Assembly: GCA_003640385.1 (NCBI GenBank)
Contig: RCAB01000914.1
Location: 1 to 12,914 of the forward strand
DNA from: Setaria digitata
Lineage: Eukaryota > Nematoda > Chromadorea > Rhabditida > Setariidae
Reading direction: 5' to 3'
Length of the DNA stretch: 12,914 nucleotides
Shown here: in pieces, positions 1-8,130 of the stretch
Layout: every line of letters starts with the position of its first letter
Numbering within the stretch: position 1 is the first letter of the stretch
Notes under the pieces: generated by a model
Seen by the model: the letters and a program-made list of their open reading frames with translations, nothing else
Told to the model about the DNA's origin: nothing
Database searches by the model: none
Made by a program: the position numbers and the translations under genes

Positions 1-73
1 TTTTTTTTTTAAACTTTAAGTCATATTTTCAAAAAAAGCAATTTATGACTTAAGTATATATTAGTATATAAGA

Positions 74-185
74 ACCAAATTCAACTCTATTGCATATTTC
101 ACAATTGCAATTTTTCATATAATTGAAGACTTCCTTCAAAGAAAGCAAGCGATAGAATCTGCTGCTAAAGGGCAATATGGAAAAG
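74..185 (+). CDS. Candidate plus-strand exon (partial gene)
   Basis: Open in one frame from about 65 to a G|GTAATT donor at 186. It includes IIEDFLQRKQAIESAAKGQ and is less AT-rich than the flanks. Acceptor candidates (72 or 128) are poor. It leaves at phase 1. The only phase-matching continuation into the next candidate exon (774) ends after 14 residues (LLVLGNKNHKRRF). Not recognised. Confidence 0.25.
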
Positions 186-773
186 GTAATTAACATTTAT
201 TAATAACATTACTGTAATAACAATTAATAGAATTAGCTAATTCTTCAAATGATACAAGTTGTTTATGAGAGATGAAAAAGATCAAAATATGTGCAGCAAA
301 TTAATTAGAAATCGAATAAAAATTATTTTAATTAACCCTAGCTATTATTAATACTTTCCAGTAGCAAAAATTAATTCCATTATCGTAGTAAAAATGCATC
401 TTTTTTCATAGACATCAAAAATAAAATAAACACCAATAAATTTGTTGGATTGATAAAGAAATGAGTTAAAATAAGACAGATAAACAAAGCATGTGATAAT
501 TTGTTGAATAATTGGTGAGGATTTTTTTTTAGAAATAGTGAATATAACGGTAAAGTCGATTCCTTGCAAAGATTTAAAAAAGTATAGATGGAACGTGATA
601 TGCAAAAGAAATGCAAGTTTAATATTATTTTATATTTTGAAACATTTATATGAATCTTAATCACTATTAATGCTAATCACTCATTACTTAATGGACTCAT
701 TCTGCAAAATTAAAAATATTACAAGGCAAAGAAAAAAAAAAAAAAAACTGAACAAAAAAAGTGGAATTTTTAG

Positions 774-837
774 CATTACTCGTACTGGGAAACAAAAATC
801 ACAAACGGAGATTTTAGTAAAAGTGTTACAATACCAG
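774..837 (+). CDS. Candidate plus-strand exon
   Basis: Lies between ATTTTTAG and CAG|GTGATT. Two frames are open through the exon and a third ends inside it: ITRTGKQKSQTEILVKVLQY (phase 2 in, 0 out), HYSYWETKITNGDFSKSV (phase 0 in, 1 out), or a short terminal reading. The first two each continue in frame into the next candidate exon at 1121, so the reading cannot be chosen from sequence alone. Confidence 0.22.
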
Positions 838-1120
838 GTGATTTAAGCTTTTTTTTCTTCTGCAAATGCAGAAATTTTATCCCATAATTGAAAACTTTTT
901 CTATCTTCTTATTAAAAACGCACCATTCTATTCAAATTGGTTAATGCAAGCCTATGTATCGTTAGTAGTATAGTATACTGATAAAGATAAGAGAATAATG
1001 ATTAAAATTTTCAAAAGTTCAATGAAAAAAACTTAGTGATTTGTAGCTTTCGGTCTATTTTGTTCAGCGAATTAACAATTAGTGAAATATTTTAGCGATA
1101 AAAAAAAAAACATTTTGCAG

Positions 1121-1177
1121 CAAAATTTGGAACAACCTCTGGTTCCAATTCATTCAGAGAAAGTCACAGAAAATTGA
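1121..1177 (+). CDS. Candidate plus-strand terminal exon
   Basis: Follows a good ACATTTTGCAG acceptor. In phase 0 it reads QNLEQPLVPIHSEKVTEN and stops at 1175-1177. In phase 1 it reads FGTTSGSNSFRESHRK and on to a TAG near 1197. Either is compatible with a reading of the 774-837 segment. No further evidence. Confidence 0.22.
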   Translation, partial: QNLEQPLVPIHSEKVTEN

Positions 1178-1368
1178 ACTTCGCATGTAAATTTTAGAGT
1201 TGAATTTAACGATGAAATCTTCTCAATATATCTTTTATTACACAAGAAATTAAAATTATTCATTTGAGTCAATTCTTAATGGTCATATATAGTTTATTTA
1301 TTTATCGTTTCATTTTTCTATTACTCAAGTTAATTCAAGTAAACTGCAACAATAGTGTAAATATATAA

Positions 1369-1524
1369 ATGAACAAAAATAATTTCCAGGCTGTTTGCAA
1401 CGAATGTTTCTATATTCTTTCTTATATGTTGTTGTTAGAACGTGGCTGTAAAAAGTTATTATTAGATGATATCCAATTAACATTGAAAAGATCAAATATT
1501 CAAATATTCACATTTCATAAATAA
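1369..1524 (+). CDS. Small ORF or terminal exon, 51 residues
   Basis: ATG at 1369 to TAA at 1524, with a TTTCCAG acceptor inside (exon from 1390, same frame). From the acceptor it reads AVCNECFYILSYMLLLERGC then KKLLLDDIQLTLKRSN. The composition is more protein-like than most open frames here, and codon use is mixed. It could be the last exon of the plus-strand candidates to its left (phase 0 fits the 837 donor) or an isolated small ORF. Not recognised. Confidence 0.3.
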   Translation: MNKNNFQAVCNECFYILSYMLLLERGCKKLLLDDIQLTLKRSNIQIFTFHK

Positions 1525-2548
1525 AATTTGATACCAATTTTCTCATAAACAACACAAAAAGGAAAAAAAAGAATCAAATCTGTACAGTATTATCTAGCTT
1601 ACAATTGCTCAACAGCGAGTTTGTGCAATGTGAGAGCACACAAAAAACAGATGAAGATGTCAAACGAGCAATGGGAAATGTGATCAAATGATAAAAAAGC
1701 AAATTAAATTCTAATCAATCTACAAAGAATTCAAATTAATAAAATAAACCTTACATGAACTATGCTAGAATTATGAATTTACACACAGGACCATAACATA
1801 GTTCCGGAAAAGAAAAAAAAAAAAAAAAGAAAGAAACACAATACATTATAGAGAAGGAAAAAATGACGAAAATAAAAGAGAATGATGGAGGAGGTTAGCT
1901 TAATCTCGAAAAGTGATAGTTGCAAATTTGAAAATTTGACTAAATTTATTAAAGAAGAGAGAAGTGGCATGAAAAAAAAAAAAAAGAAATTTATTTAATC
2001 TATTTATTCTTGTTATCAATTATCATCACGGCACAATAAATCGTATTCAGTAAAGCGATTCCTAAAAAAAAAAAAGAAAAAAAGAAAGAAAAATGCATTT
2101 CACGGTTCAGTTTTCCCCCATTTCTATCGTGCATTCTTCTTTATACCGCTGAAATTGCGCATTAAAAGTTGAATTTAATTTTATAACATGGAGAAAATTC
2201 ACTTTGAAATTAGTGATAAATTTTTAACATGCAAATAATACAAAATTTTACTTTTGTCCACACTAATTTACCATACTTAATGAATACCAGAACTGATTTC
2301 AAATTTGGCGTAGCAAAATGTTCCATAAATATATGCTTAACTACAACATGTAAAGGCATAACTTATTTAACAGGCAAAAAATATCGAGAACTGGTTCAGA
2401 ATTATTAGATCTTTTGAGCCAGATCTAATAATTTGTTAAGATAACGGATATTATGGTAGTTTCTCATTTCATGGACTTTTGTAGGAAGCAGGTAGTGAAG
2501 GAAAGCACAGACCTGCCTTTTTTTTTCGGGAAATTTTAATTTCCACAG
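1525..2548. other. AT-rich stretch, no gene seen
   Basis: Contains long poly-A tracts (1809-1828, 1972-1985 and an A/G-rich run at 2065-2092) and the hairpin at 2400-2433. The open frame on the minus strand at 1779-1970 is mostly T-run-encoded Phe and is not supported. Confidence 0.6.
2400..2433. repeat. Perfect 13-bp inverted repeat with 8-base loop
   Basis: AATTATTAGATCT (2400-2412) and its exact complement (2421-2433) around TTTGAGCC. It stands alone between the left-end candidate exons and the RRM-like remnant. It is not followed by a T tract in terminator fashion, and it is nematode DNA. Confidence 0.85.
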
Positions 2549-3045
2549 ACTAATTTAAGTAGTTATAACATAGGGTCAAGGTAAGGTCATGCAATGAAAA
2601 GCACTTCATTTCAATAGCAAAGGAAATGGTACAACGATAAGAGAAAACTAAATGAAAAAAATGACAGGATTTATTTGTTCGTTCAAAATATTAGAAGTAT
2701 TAAACTATCGTTTTCAGGTGAGGTGCAGAAATTTGCAGAAATTGTGAATTATTCTTAGATAATTTAGATGAAAACGTGATATCGGATGACTTAAGGCATT
2801 AATCATTCCGATATATGGAAAATAATTTTTATGGGTCTCATTTGTTAAATTTGCCTGCAGAAATTGCACAAGGGCTTTTGCATGCTAACAAACATTATGT
2901 AGACAGCAAACAAGCAAATACTGTCTACCTAAATAAGCCACACCAGCGAATTTTCTCTGAATTCAAAACTGATTTCAACAGTTATTTTTTTCTTCATTTC
3001 GAAATCTTAAACAATAATTTCACAATAGAAAATTATCGACGGTAA
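2549..3045 (+). pseudogene. Decayed RRM (RNA-recognition motif) sequence, hnRNP/Musashi-like
   Basis: The frame from 2739 reads NCELFLDNLDENVISDDLRH, a good match in form to the first strand and helix of an RRM (RNP2-type L-F-x-x-N-L, then S-D-D-L-R). A TAA (2800-2802) follows. The same frame then stays open to 3045 and contains LPAEIAQGLL and HANKHYVDSK, resembling the RRM helix 2 and the H-x-x-D-S/G-K strand of hnRNP A/B and Musashi-type domains. A linker and a possible start of a second RRM (RIFSEFKTDFNS) come next. About 20 residues around strand 2 seem missing. A short upstream exon (2549-2580, TTCCACAG ... AG|GTAAGG) joins the acceptor at 2738 in frame. The in-frame stop and deletion suggest a pseudogene; the family is inference by eye. 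Confidence 0.4.
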
Positions 3046-3477
3046 TAGTTTTTAGACTTTGTAAAATTACTTTAAAAGAAGCTCATCTGTATTTAGTTGG
3101 GTAACATGAAAAATTAAAAGCAAAATATAAGCATTTAAGAAAGGATGAATAGTGAAAGTATATTGATAGGGCCTACATTAATGCATGCAGCTATTCCTGG
3201 CAAGAATTAAAAATATGTCAAACTGAGTTTTCTTAAACCTAATTAATTTCTAACTATTTGATTCATAGTCATAGATTAATTCCAACTGAATACTAGGAGA
3301 AAGAGTCAAAAAAAAAAAATTGCATAATTTTGTCATATATTAAAAGAAAAATGGCACACATGTGAACTTAAACGACAAACAGCAATAAAGCCAAGCATAT
3401 GCTGCAGCAAAGGAAGAATGAATGATAAGTGAGAGCTGAAAATTTTTTCAAATTTTAACAAATTCATCCACAATCAA
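3046..3477. other. Interval between the RRM remnant and the Orai stop
   Basis: Probably holds the Orai 3' UTR on the minus strand. No gene, hairpin or canonical AATAAA on that strand is seen within it. Confidence 0.5.
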
Positions 3478-3698
3478 TTAGTGATGGATAACCCGGATGC
3501 CCTGTAAACCAGCACCTACCAGATGTTGTTCTACAGGTGTCAAAGTAGTAGCATGCGGAATAGTTGACACTGCTGGATCATTTTCGTTTAAAAACTTCTG
3601 CAGATCAATCACTTTTGTTCCCACACGATTTATAGAATGAATAAAGCGATTTTTATGTATAAGACAAGAAAATATTGTAAATACCACGACAACAGGAA
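3478..3698 (-). CDS. orai-1: Orai exon 5 (TM4, C-terminal helix, stop)
   Basis: Acceptor CCATTTCAG; phase 1 in; TAA stop at 3480-3478. It starts PVVVVFTIFSCLIHKNR, the second half of TM4 with the kink proline, followed by NRVGTKVIDLQKFL at the position of the ORAI1 C-terminal coiled-coil that binds STIM (Val265 and Leu268 sit where human Leu273 and Leu276 do). The last 36 or so residues are polar and not recognisably conserved. No perfect AATAAA is seen in the 400 bases beyond the stop on this strand, so a variant poly(A) signal is likely. Confidence 0.93.
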
Positions 3699-5770
3699 CT
3701 GAAATGGAAAAAGATAAGAAGATGAAATTGACAAGAAGGACTGAGCAATAAAAATTTGGAGCTGAAACTGGAGCTAAAAAAAATTTAAAAAATTTCTACT
3801 AATTATGAATTTCTAATTTACTTGAAATAGAACTACCTCTTACAAGTAATTCTTCAGTTAAAATGTTCTATTTTGCATTCGCTTCCTCAATGCAGACTTA
3901 AAAATAATGCTTTACATGCAAAAAAAAAAAAAATTCTTGCACTAAACTTCTGAATAAAAATTTGGAAAATAAAACAAAAAACCTTAAGCTTACTGAGCAT
4001 CGCAGTGGTAATATAAGCAGCTGTAATATAATTGACTGCGTAAAATTTTACAAAAAATATTATACCAATCTCAATAAGAAATAGTACTAAACCAATACAT
4101 GTACTAAATAACCAGGACAAATCGATGTAGAATCTGAAATTCAATCATCTGAATAAGATAGAACTACGAATGCACTCAACAAAATCCAAATTTCAGTACA
4201 TATAGCAGAAATTTCTGGAAATGTTAGAAATAATACTTCTTATTAGATTTTTATTAATAGCCACATTTGTTTGTAAAATCTTTGTTACTCACTAGCATCT
4301 CAGTTACAGCGTTTATAAAACATCGTAAATGAATATCTGCTAAGAGGGAAATGTGATCTGAAGTAATACAAAGAAAAAAAGAAGAAGGAATATTAGAACT
4401 CAGTTAGGCAATTTAGAGAGGAAGTGATATTCAAACTAGATTAAATAATTATAAAAGGTTATTGTAATAGTGTGAAAAAAAAAATTTTAAATGGAGCTGA
4501 TTCACGACCTTTTCTAATCATCGTCAATAATGCATAAAAAAAAAAAAGAAAAAATATTTGAACGCCTTATCTTTTACAAACAGGAAATGAAATATGAAAA
4601 AGACTAAAAGTTTTTCTCTTCTTAATAGAAATGTTACATATGTTACAGAAAAAAAGCTACTGATATAATACATTTCTCATTTTATATCCGTGTATCACTT
4701 TCAAAATGTTCCAAATTTACGATAATATGCCTTTTTGATCAAGCGTTTTCGATGCAATATCAGAATTTCTTACTGCAACTTAATAGCTAAACAAATCAAC
4801 CAGTCAAAAATCAAATATTCATCCCAAAATAATAATTTAATAAGAAGAAAAAAATAATAAACTTACTTTAGCCGGATATGAGGTGAATCTTGCGTACAAC
4901 CATTTGCTTCAATATATGGTAATATGCATGTCGACATCATCAGTGCAAGAAGATGAACGGAAACAAGAAGGGTTGTTACTACTCCAAGTGTTATTAACAA
5001 AAACGGTGGCGTTGTTCGTTCGTATTGCAATTCCACTAAAGCTACCTGAATATAATGGTTATTTGTGGGAATAAAATAGTTTACTTGTCACTTAATTTGT
5101 TGAAAATAATTATGTTAATTTATAATGAAGAAAAATAGAATATTTTATTTTTTTTTTTAAAAATATTCTATTTTTCTTCCTTAAATTGTCATACAAATTA
5201 TTTCTCTTAGCATATTTATTTTTGTTACTGTCTTATTTTACAATGCTATATTTTGAAGTTATGTTCTTCTACACTAAAACTGAAAATTAGATCTAAATTT
5301 ATTTCATAATTTTACTTACCATAGCAAAACCTGCCAGTAAAGCTGATGTCCGTGAACTTGCCTTAAGCTGGGCTCGACTGAGATCATAACGATACTTCTC
5401 CAGGATTGACAATTCACCACGATATCTGAAGAAAAAAAAAAAGCATATTCAATTAAATATGTATTTTAAAGGATGATTAGCAAACAAACCTCTCATCTAA
5501 CAACAACACTTTCTCTTCTATTACACCACCATTACTTGGTGTTGTTGTTGTTGTTACTGCTGGTATTAAGGTTGCTGCTGTTGTTGTTACTGTTACAGGA
5601 GCACTACGATATCCCAAATCATGATATTTCGATAAAGCTAATGTGGGAAAATTACGAATGCGAAAAGCATCCGTAATATTCGAATCCATTACTGATAATG
5701 GTTGATATGATGATAAGCGTACACAATTATGAGCGAAACAGTTATTTTCATGGGTCATCTGAATGTTCAT
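3478..5770 (-). CDS. orai-1: Orai-family store-operated (CRAC) calcium channel, five exons, complete
   Basis: Pore subunit of the plasma-membrane channel that admits Ca2+ after ER store depletion; in animals it is gated by STIM. Exons on the minus strand are 5490-5770, 5320-5425, 4867-5045, 3994-4133 and 3478-3698 (927 nt, 308 aa; human ORAI1 is 301 aa). All introns are GT-AG and every phase fits. Seen in the product: a Thr-rich N-terminus (about 1-90), the cytosolic pore helix SRAQLKASSRTSA (110-122), TM1 with GFAMVALVE (126-134, Glu134 = human Glu106; Val130, Phe127, Leu123, Arg119 = Val102, Phe99, Leu95, Arg91), TM2 (about 144-169, His160 = His134, ending STCILP), TM3 (about 195-219, Trp196, Glu210 = Glu190) and TM4 (about 230-249, Pro237 = Pro245) followed by an amphipathic C-terminal helix (about 251-272), the STIM-binding position in ORAI1. 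Homology is read by eye from known Orai sequences and is very clear. Residue equivalences come from my own alignment. Confidence 0.96.
3994..4133 (-). CDS. orai-1: Orai exon 4 (TM3 and short outer loop)
   Basis: Acceptor AATTTCAG, donor A|GTAAGC; phase 2 in, phase 1 out. It encodes DLSWLFST, the TM3 core with LFLIEIG (Glu210 = human Glu190), then FVKFYAVNY and the outer loop into TM4. The open frame runs on past the donor to about 3887, but only the GTAAGC site gives the correct phase for the last exon. The TM3-TM4 loop is about 28 residues shorter than in human ORAI1 and has no N-glycosylation sequon. Confidence 0.94.
4134..4866 (-). other. orai-1: Orai intron 3 (733 bases)
   Basis: The longest intron of the gene, with consensus ends (GTAAGT ... 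TTTCAG on the minus strand). It contains poly-A tracts (plus strand, near 4474 and 4539) and no open frame I would call coding. The other Orai introns are 3699-3993, 5046-5319 and 5426-5489. Confidence 0.9.
4867..5045 (-). CDS. orai-1: Orai exon 3 (selectivity filter, outer loop, TM2, start of the TM2-TM3 linker)
   Basis: Acceptor ATATTCAG at the high end and GTAAGT donor at the low end; phase 0 in, phase 2 out. It begins VALVELQ, with selectivity-filter Glu134. TM1 and TM2 are joined by a loop (Tyr137 to Pro143) that is two residues shorter than in human ORAI1 and has one acid (Glu138) where human has three aspartates. TM2 contains VSVHLLAL and ends STCILPYIEA, close to human STCILPNIEA. The TM2-TM3 linker keeps the SPH triplet but is about six residues shorter. 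Confidence 0.96.
5127..5179. repeat. Perfect 20-bp inverted repeat in Orai intron 2
   Basis: Arms 5127-5146 and 5160-5179 are perfectly complementary, with a 13-base A/T loop. The flanks show a weaker extension of the pairing. It lies between exons 3 and 2 of Orai and would form a stable hairpin in the pre-mRNA. Confidence 0.9.
5320..5425 (-). CDS. orai-1: Orai exon 2 (cytosolic pore helix and first half of TM1)
   Basis: Flanked by a TTTTCTTCAG acceptor and a GTAAGT donor; enters at phase 2 and leaves at phase 0. The upstream intron is only 64 bases. It carries the most conserved Orai stretch, residues 94-129, ending GFAM. The intron therefore cuts TM1 between the Met101 and Val102 equivalents. 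Arg111, Lys115 and Arg119 match the basic inner pore of human ORAI1 (Arg83, Lys87, Arg91), but the Lys85 position is Gln113. Confidence 0.96.
5490..5770 (-). CDS. orai-1: Orai exon 1 (N-terminus, residues 1-93 plus two bases)
   Basis: Opens with ATG at 5770-5768 after an in-frame TAA. It ends AG at 5491-5490, before a GTTTGT donor. It encodes the cytosolic N-terminal region, with a threonine-rich low-complexity patch (residues about 57-75) written by GTT/TGTTGT-type repeats that look slippage-prone. The N-terminal extension is not conserved between Orai proteins, so the start cannot be confirmed by homology. A second ATG (Met5, 5758-5756) lies directly after a TTCAG acceptor-like sequence and could be the true start. 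Confidence 0.85.
5756..5765 (-). promoter_or_regulatory. Possible splice acceptor (trans-splice or cis) just before Met5 of Orai
   Basis: On the minus strand the sequence reads ACATTCAG followed immediately by ATG ACC, and this ATG is codon 5 of the open frame. Many nematode mRNAs receive a spliced leader at a TTCAG a few bases before the start codon. The site could therefore set the mRNA 5' end and make Met5 the real start. The polypyrimidine tract before it is weak. Inference only. Confidence 0.35.
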
Positions 5771-5809
5771 TTTTTAACTTAATTTAAAATCAGAAAGTTT
5801 TCGCTTCTC

Positions 5810-5960
5810 CGTAAATTAAACCAATCATTAATCAAACGTAAATTAAATTAAATTGAATTAAGTTAAAACAATTTGTAAATTAAATTAAGCGTGAATTAAA
5901 CTAAGTAAATTAAATGTAAATTAAAAATTAAACGTAAATTAAATCAATTTGCAAATTAAC
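5810..5960. repeat. Degenerate tandem array of a GTAAATTAAA-type motif upstream of Orai
   Basis: About eight to ten irregular copies of (C)GTAAATTAAAT with spacers of 0-20 bases, beginning 40 bases upstream of the Orai start codon on the minus strand. Irregular spacing suggests an old microsatellite-like expansion. It lies where the Orai promoter or 5' UTR should be. Confidence 0.75.
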
Positions 5961-6261
5961 AAAATTTTGCAATGTCCCGAAAATTACTGTTAATGAGCTA
6001 TAAGATGAAATTAGTTTTTTGTTAATACTGTCGTTATTATTATTCCTAATTCGGAATTTATAGGATCTTGAATGTTAAGAATCTTAATAAAGAATGATTT
6101 TCATGCAGTTTATGATTAGTGGATGGTAATTTAGATGCATCAATTATTTTTTCCGATTTTAAGCTCGCTAAATATAGCATAGTCTCAAACTTTTACCCAA
6201 TATTACTTCTCCTGTTAATGAAAAGGTGCTTATCCATTCGACGAATTTATTAGAGCATCCT

Positions 6262-6754
6262 TTAATAAGAAATCTTTAAAGGCAAGTAAAAGTAGTAAAA
6301 TGTAGCAAGGGAAAAGAACAAAACTGTAAAAAAAAAAAACTGTAACAATTTGACAGATCTCTCCTTTGTCGATATTAGATACTGCTTTACAATAGAATAT
6401 AGAAAAAAAAAATGTTATGATGTATAAGATAATGTGAAGTTCACTTGAAATCTTACGATTAAGAAAAAGTGAAAAAAAAGAAAACGAGAGAATAAAAATT
6501 TCAAACAACCTTTAAAAATAAAGAAAGCATTTTTTTTTTCTTTTTTTTTTTTTGAGAAAAACCTTCGATTCGGAAACTAACAATGAATAAATGAAAGCGA
6601 CAAGCATATAAAATAATTTCAAGGATGAAAGTTATGGATAAAAAAAATTTATGTACTCAGATACAAAAATTTTCATGGATTTGTAATGCTTACTGAGCAA
6701 ATATTGCAATGAATTGTGACGATGTTTAGGAAAAATTGCACTTTTCATTTTCAG
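6262..6754 (-). CDS. Possible two-exon microprotein gene with one membrane segment
   Basis: Minus strand: TTTAG acceptor-like site six bases before an ATG (6748), codons for MKSAIFPKHRHNSLQYLL, then A|GTAAGC, a donor as strong as that of Orai exon 4. Two in-frame acceptors lie about 370 bases on. TACAG at 6324 gives a 38-residue protein ending LPLKISY (stop 6264-6262). The TACAG just before it, across a T12 tract, gives about 54 residues in another frame. Both are hydrophobic after the first exon, but T-rich DNA encodes hydrophobic residues by chance, so the membrane segment is weak evidence. No family recognised. Confidence 0.25.
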
Positions 6755-7175
6755 CTAAATTTTTCCAAAGTCAAATTGTCTAAGAGTTTAAATCCCTTAC
6801 TTTTTAAAAATATTTCATTTTTCTTCATTTTTTTTCCAAGTTACATCACTGTTACCTTAACAAAATTATTAATTATGTTTAAAGGCTAAAAGAAGAACAA
6901 ACCCTCTCACTAATCAAAAATGATTATAATTCATACATTTATACCGCTAAATGAGGATTGATAGAAATATCAGATGCAGCGAACAGGATAAATTCATGAA
7001 AAAAAAAAAAGAAAAAAGAAATTTCTAGTGCATAGATGATTAAGTGAAAAGAATGCGAAAAAAAAAAGGGAAAACTAAAATCGCAAGTAGTTATTAAAAA
7101 TAGCAATGACAATTAAAAAGAGCAAAGAAACGAAAAAGAATTTTTTTTTTTATTGTATATCATACTATAACTTAG

Positions 7176-7376
7176 TTAATACACCTCACTTTTTCCAGAG
7201 ATCAATTGAAAATATTGAAAGAATAGTTTAGGAAGCTTTTCGTCAACAAGTAACCAATGTGCTGAAGCGAAAACTCTTTTAAAAAAAGACAAAGAGGTGA
7301 GAATAATGATGTAATAAAATAATAAATTATATTTCTCATTCTTAACAATAATCATCCTACCTCTTCGTTTCAGCAT
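7176..7376 (-). CDS. Possible terminal exon, or tiny two-exon gene
   Basis: A segment 7261-7176 follows a TTCGCTTCAG acceptor and reads HWLLVDEKLPKLFFQ and onward to TAA. Upstream, an ATG at 7376 gives MLKRR followed by G|GTAGGA; removing the roughly 100-base interval joins the two in frame (33 residues). The interval also stays open if unspliced (66 residues). The segment could equally be the last exon of a gene whose other exons I did not find. Confidence 0.18.
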   Translation of the reverse strand: MLKRRGRMIIVKNEKYNLLFYYIIILTSLSFFKRVFASAHWLLVDEKLPKLFFQYFQLISGKSEVY

Positions 7377-7796
7377 ATAATGTTAAGCAAATAATGAAAA
7401 AAAAAAAAAAAAAAGAAAGAATCAATAATTTTTGTCAGTTATTTGATAACGATATGCTATTTGAAAATTTAATGATAATTAAGCAACAGTCATTGATAAA
7501 ATTAACAGATATTCTTATTCTAAACAATTAAAATTGATGTAATAAGGAAGATCATTATGAAAATGAAAAATAGCAAAGGAAAAGTTAATGATGCGTCGAT
7601 CAACAAAAGTGAATGCATATGAAATATATCAGACCTAAAACAACTAATAAATTTAGTTTCTGGTAAATTTAAATGCATCTTTCAAACTATGCAAGTTTCA
7701 CGAGCTTAAATTTTTTCCTAATTTTAACATTATATATTCTTCACATAGCAAATTTTATTGATTGAAGGGAAAGAATTAAAACGAAAAATGTTTTAA

Positions 7797-8130
7797 AAAT
7801 GGAAGTGAAAATTTCAGGAATAATTATCGGCCAAAGAAAAACAATATCAAAATCATCCATCTGATTGCGTTAAATATTCTATGAAATACTTTTCATATTT
7901 CATTAGTAAAATTTTCCTTTTCAATCTGAAGCTAAGATGGAAGCGATAACAACTTTTGTTCCGTTGAAATTTAAAACATTAATGAAATTTTTCCACATAA
8001 AATGAGTATTTTTAGCAGTCAAATAAAAGCAAATACATTTATCACAAAGCATGAAATCATCCAAAAATGATACGAAGTACGAATAAATTTCGTGCTAAAT
8101 GGAAGTGAAAAAAGGCAAATGGAAGTGAAA
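7797..8130 (+). repeat. Three exact copies of a 14-mer (AAATGGAAGTGAAA)
   Basis: Copies at 7797-7810, 8097-8110 and 8117-8130. The last two are nearly tandem (20-base step). They lie in the gene-poor interval between the two minus-strand genes. Confidence 0.8.

Noticed and set aside
348..664. Two overlapping minus-strand open frames rich in Phe, Ile and Ser
   Set aside because: Low-complexity translation of AT-rich DNA, no splice or start context, no motif.
2400..2433. Hairpin as a transcription terminator
   Set aside because: The window is eukaryotic in gene structure; stem-loops of this kind do not mark terminators there.
4883..5074. Plus-strand open frame of 63 codons
   Set aside because: It is antisense to Orai exon 3, whose homology and splice sites are decisive.
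5473..5676. Plus-strand open frame rich in Leu
   Set aside because: It is antisense to the Thr-rich part of Orai exon 1; the Leu run is the complement of the ACA/ACC repeats.
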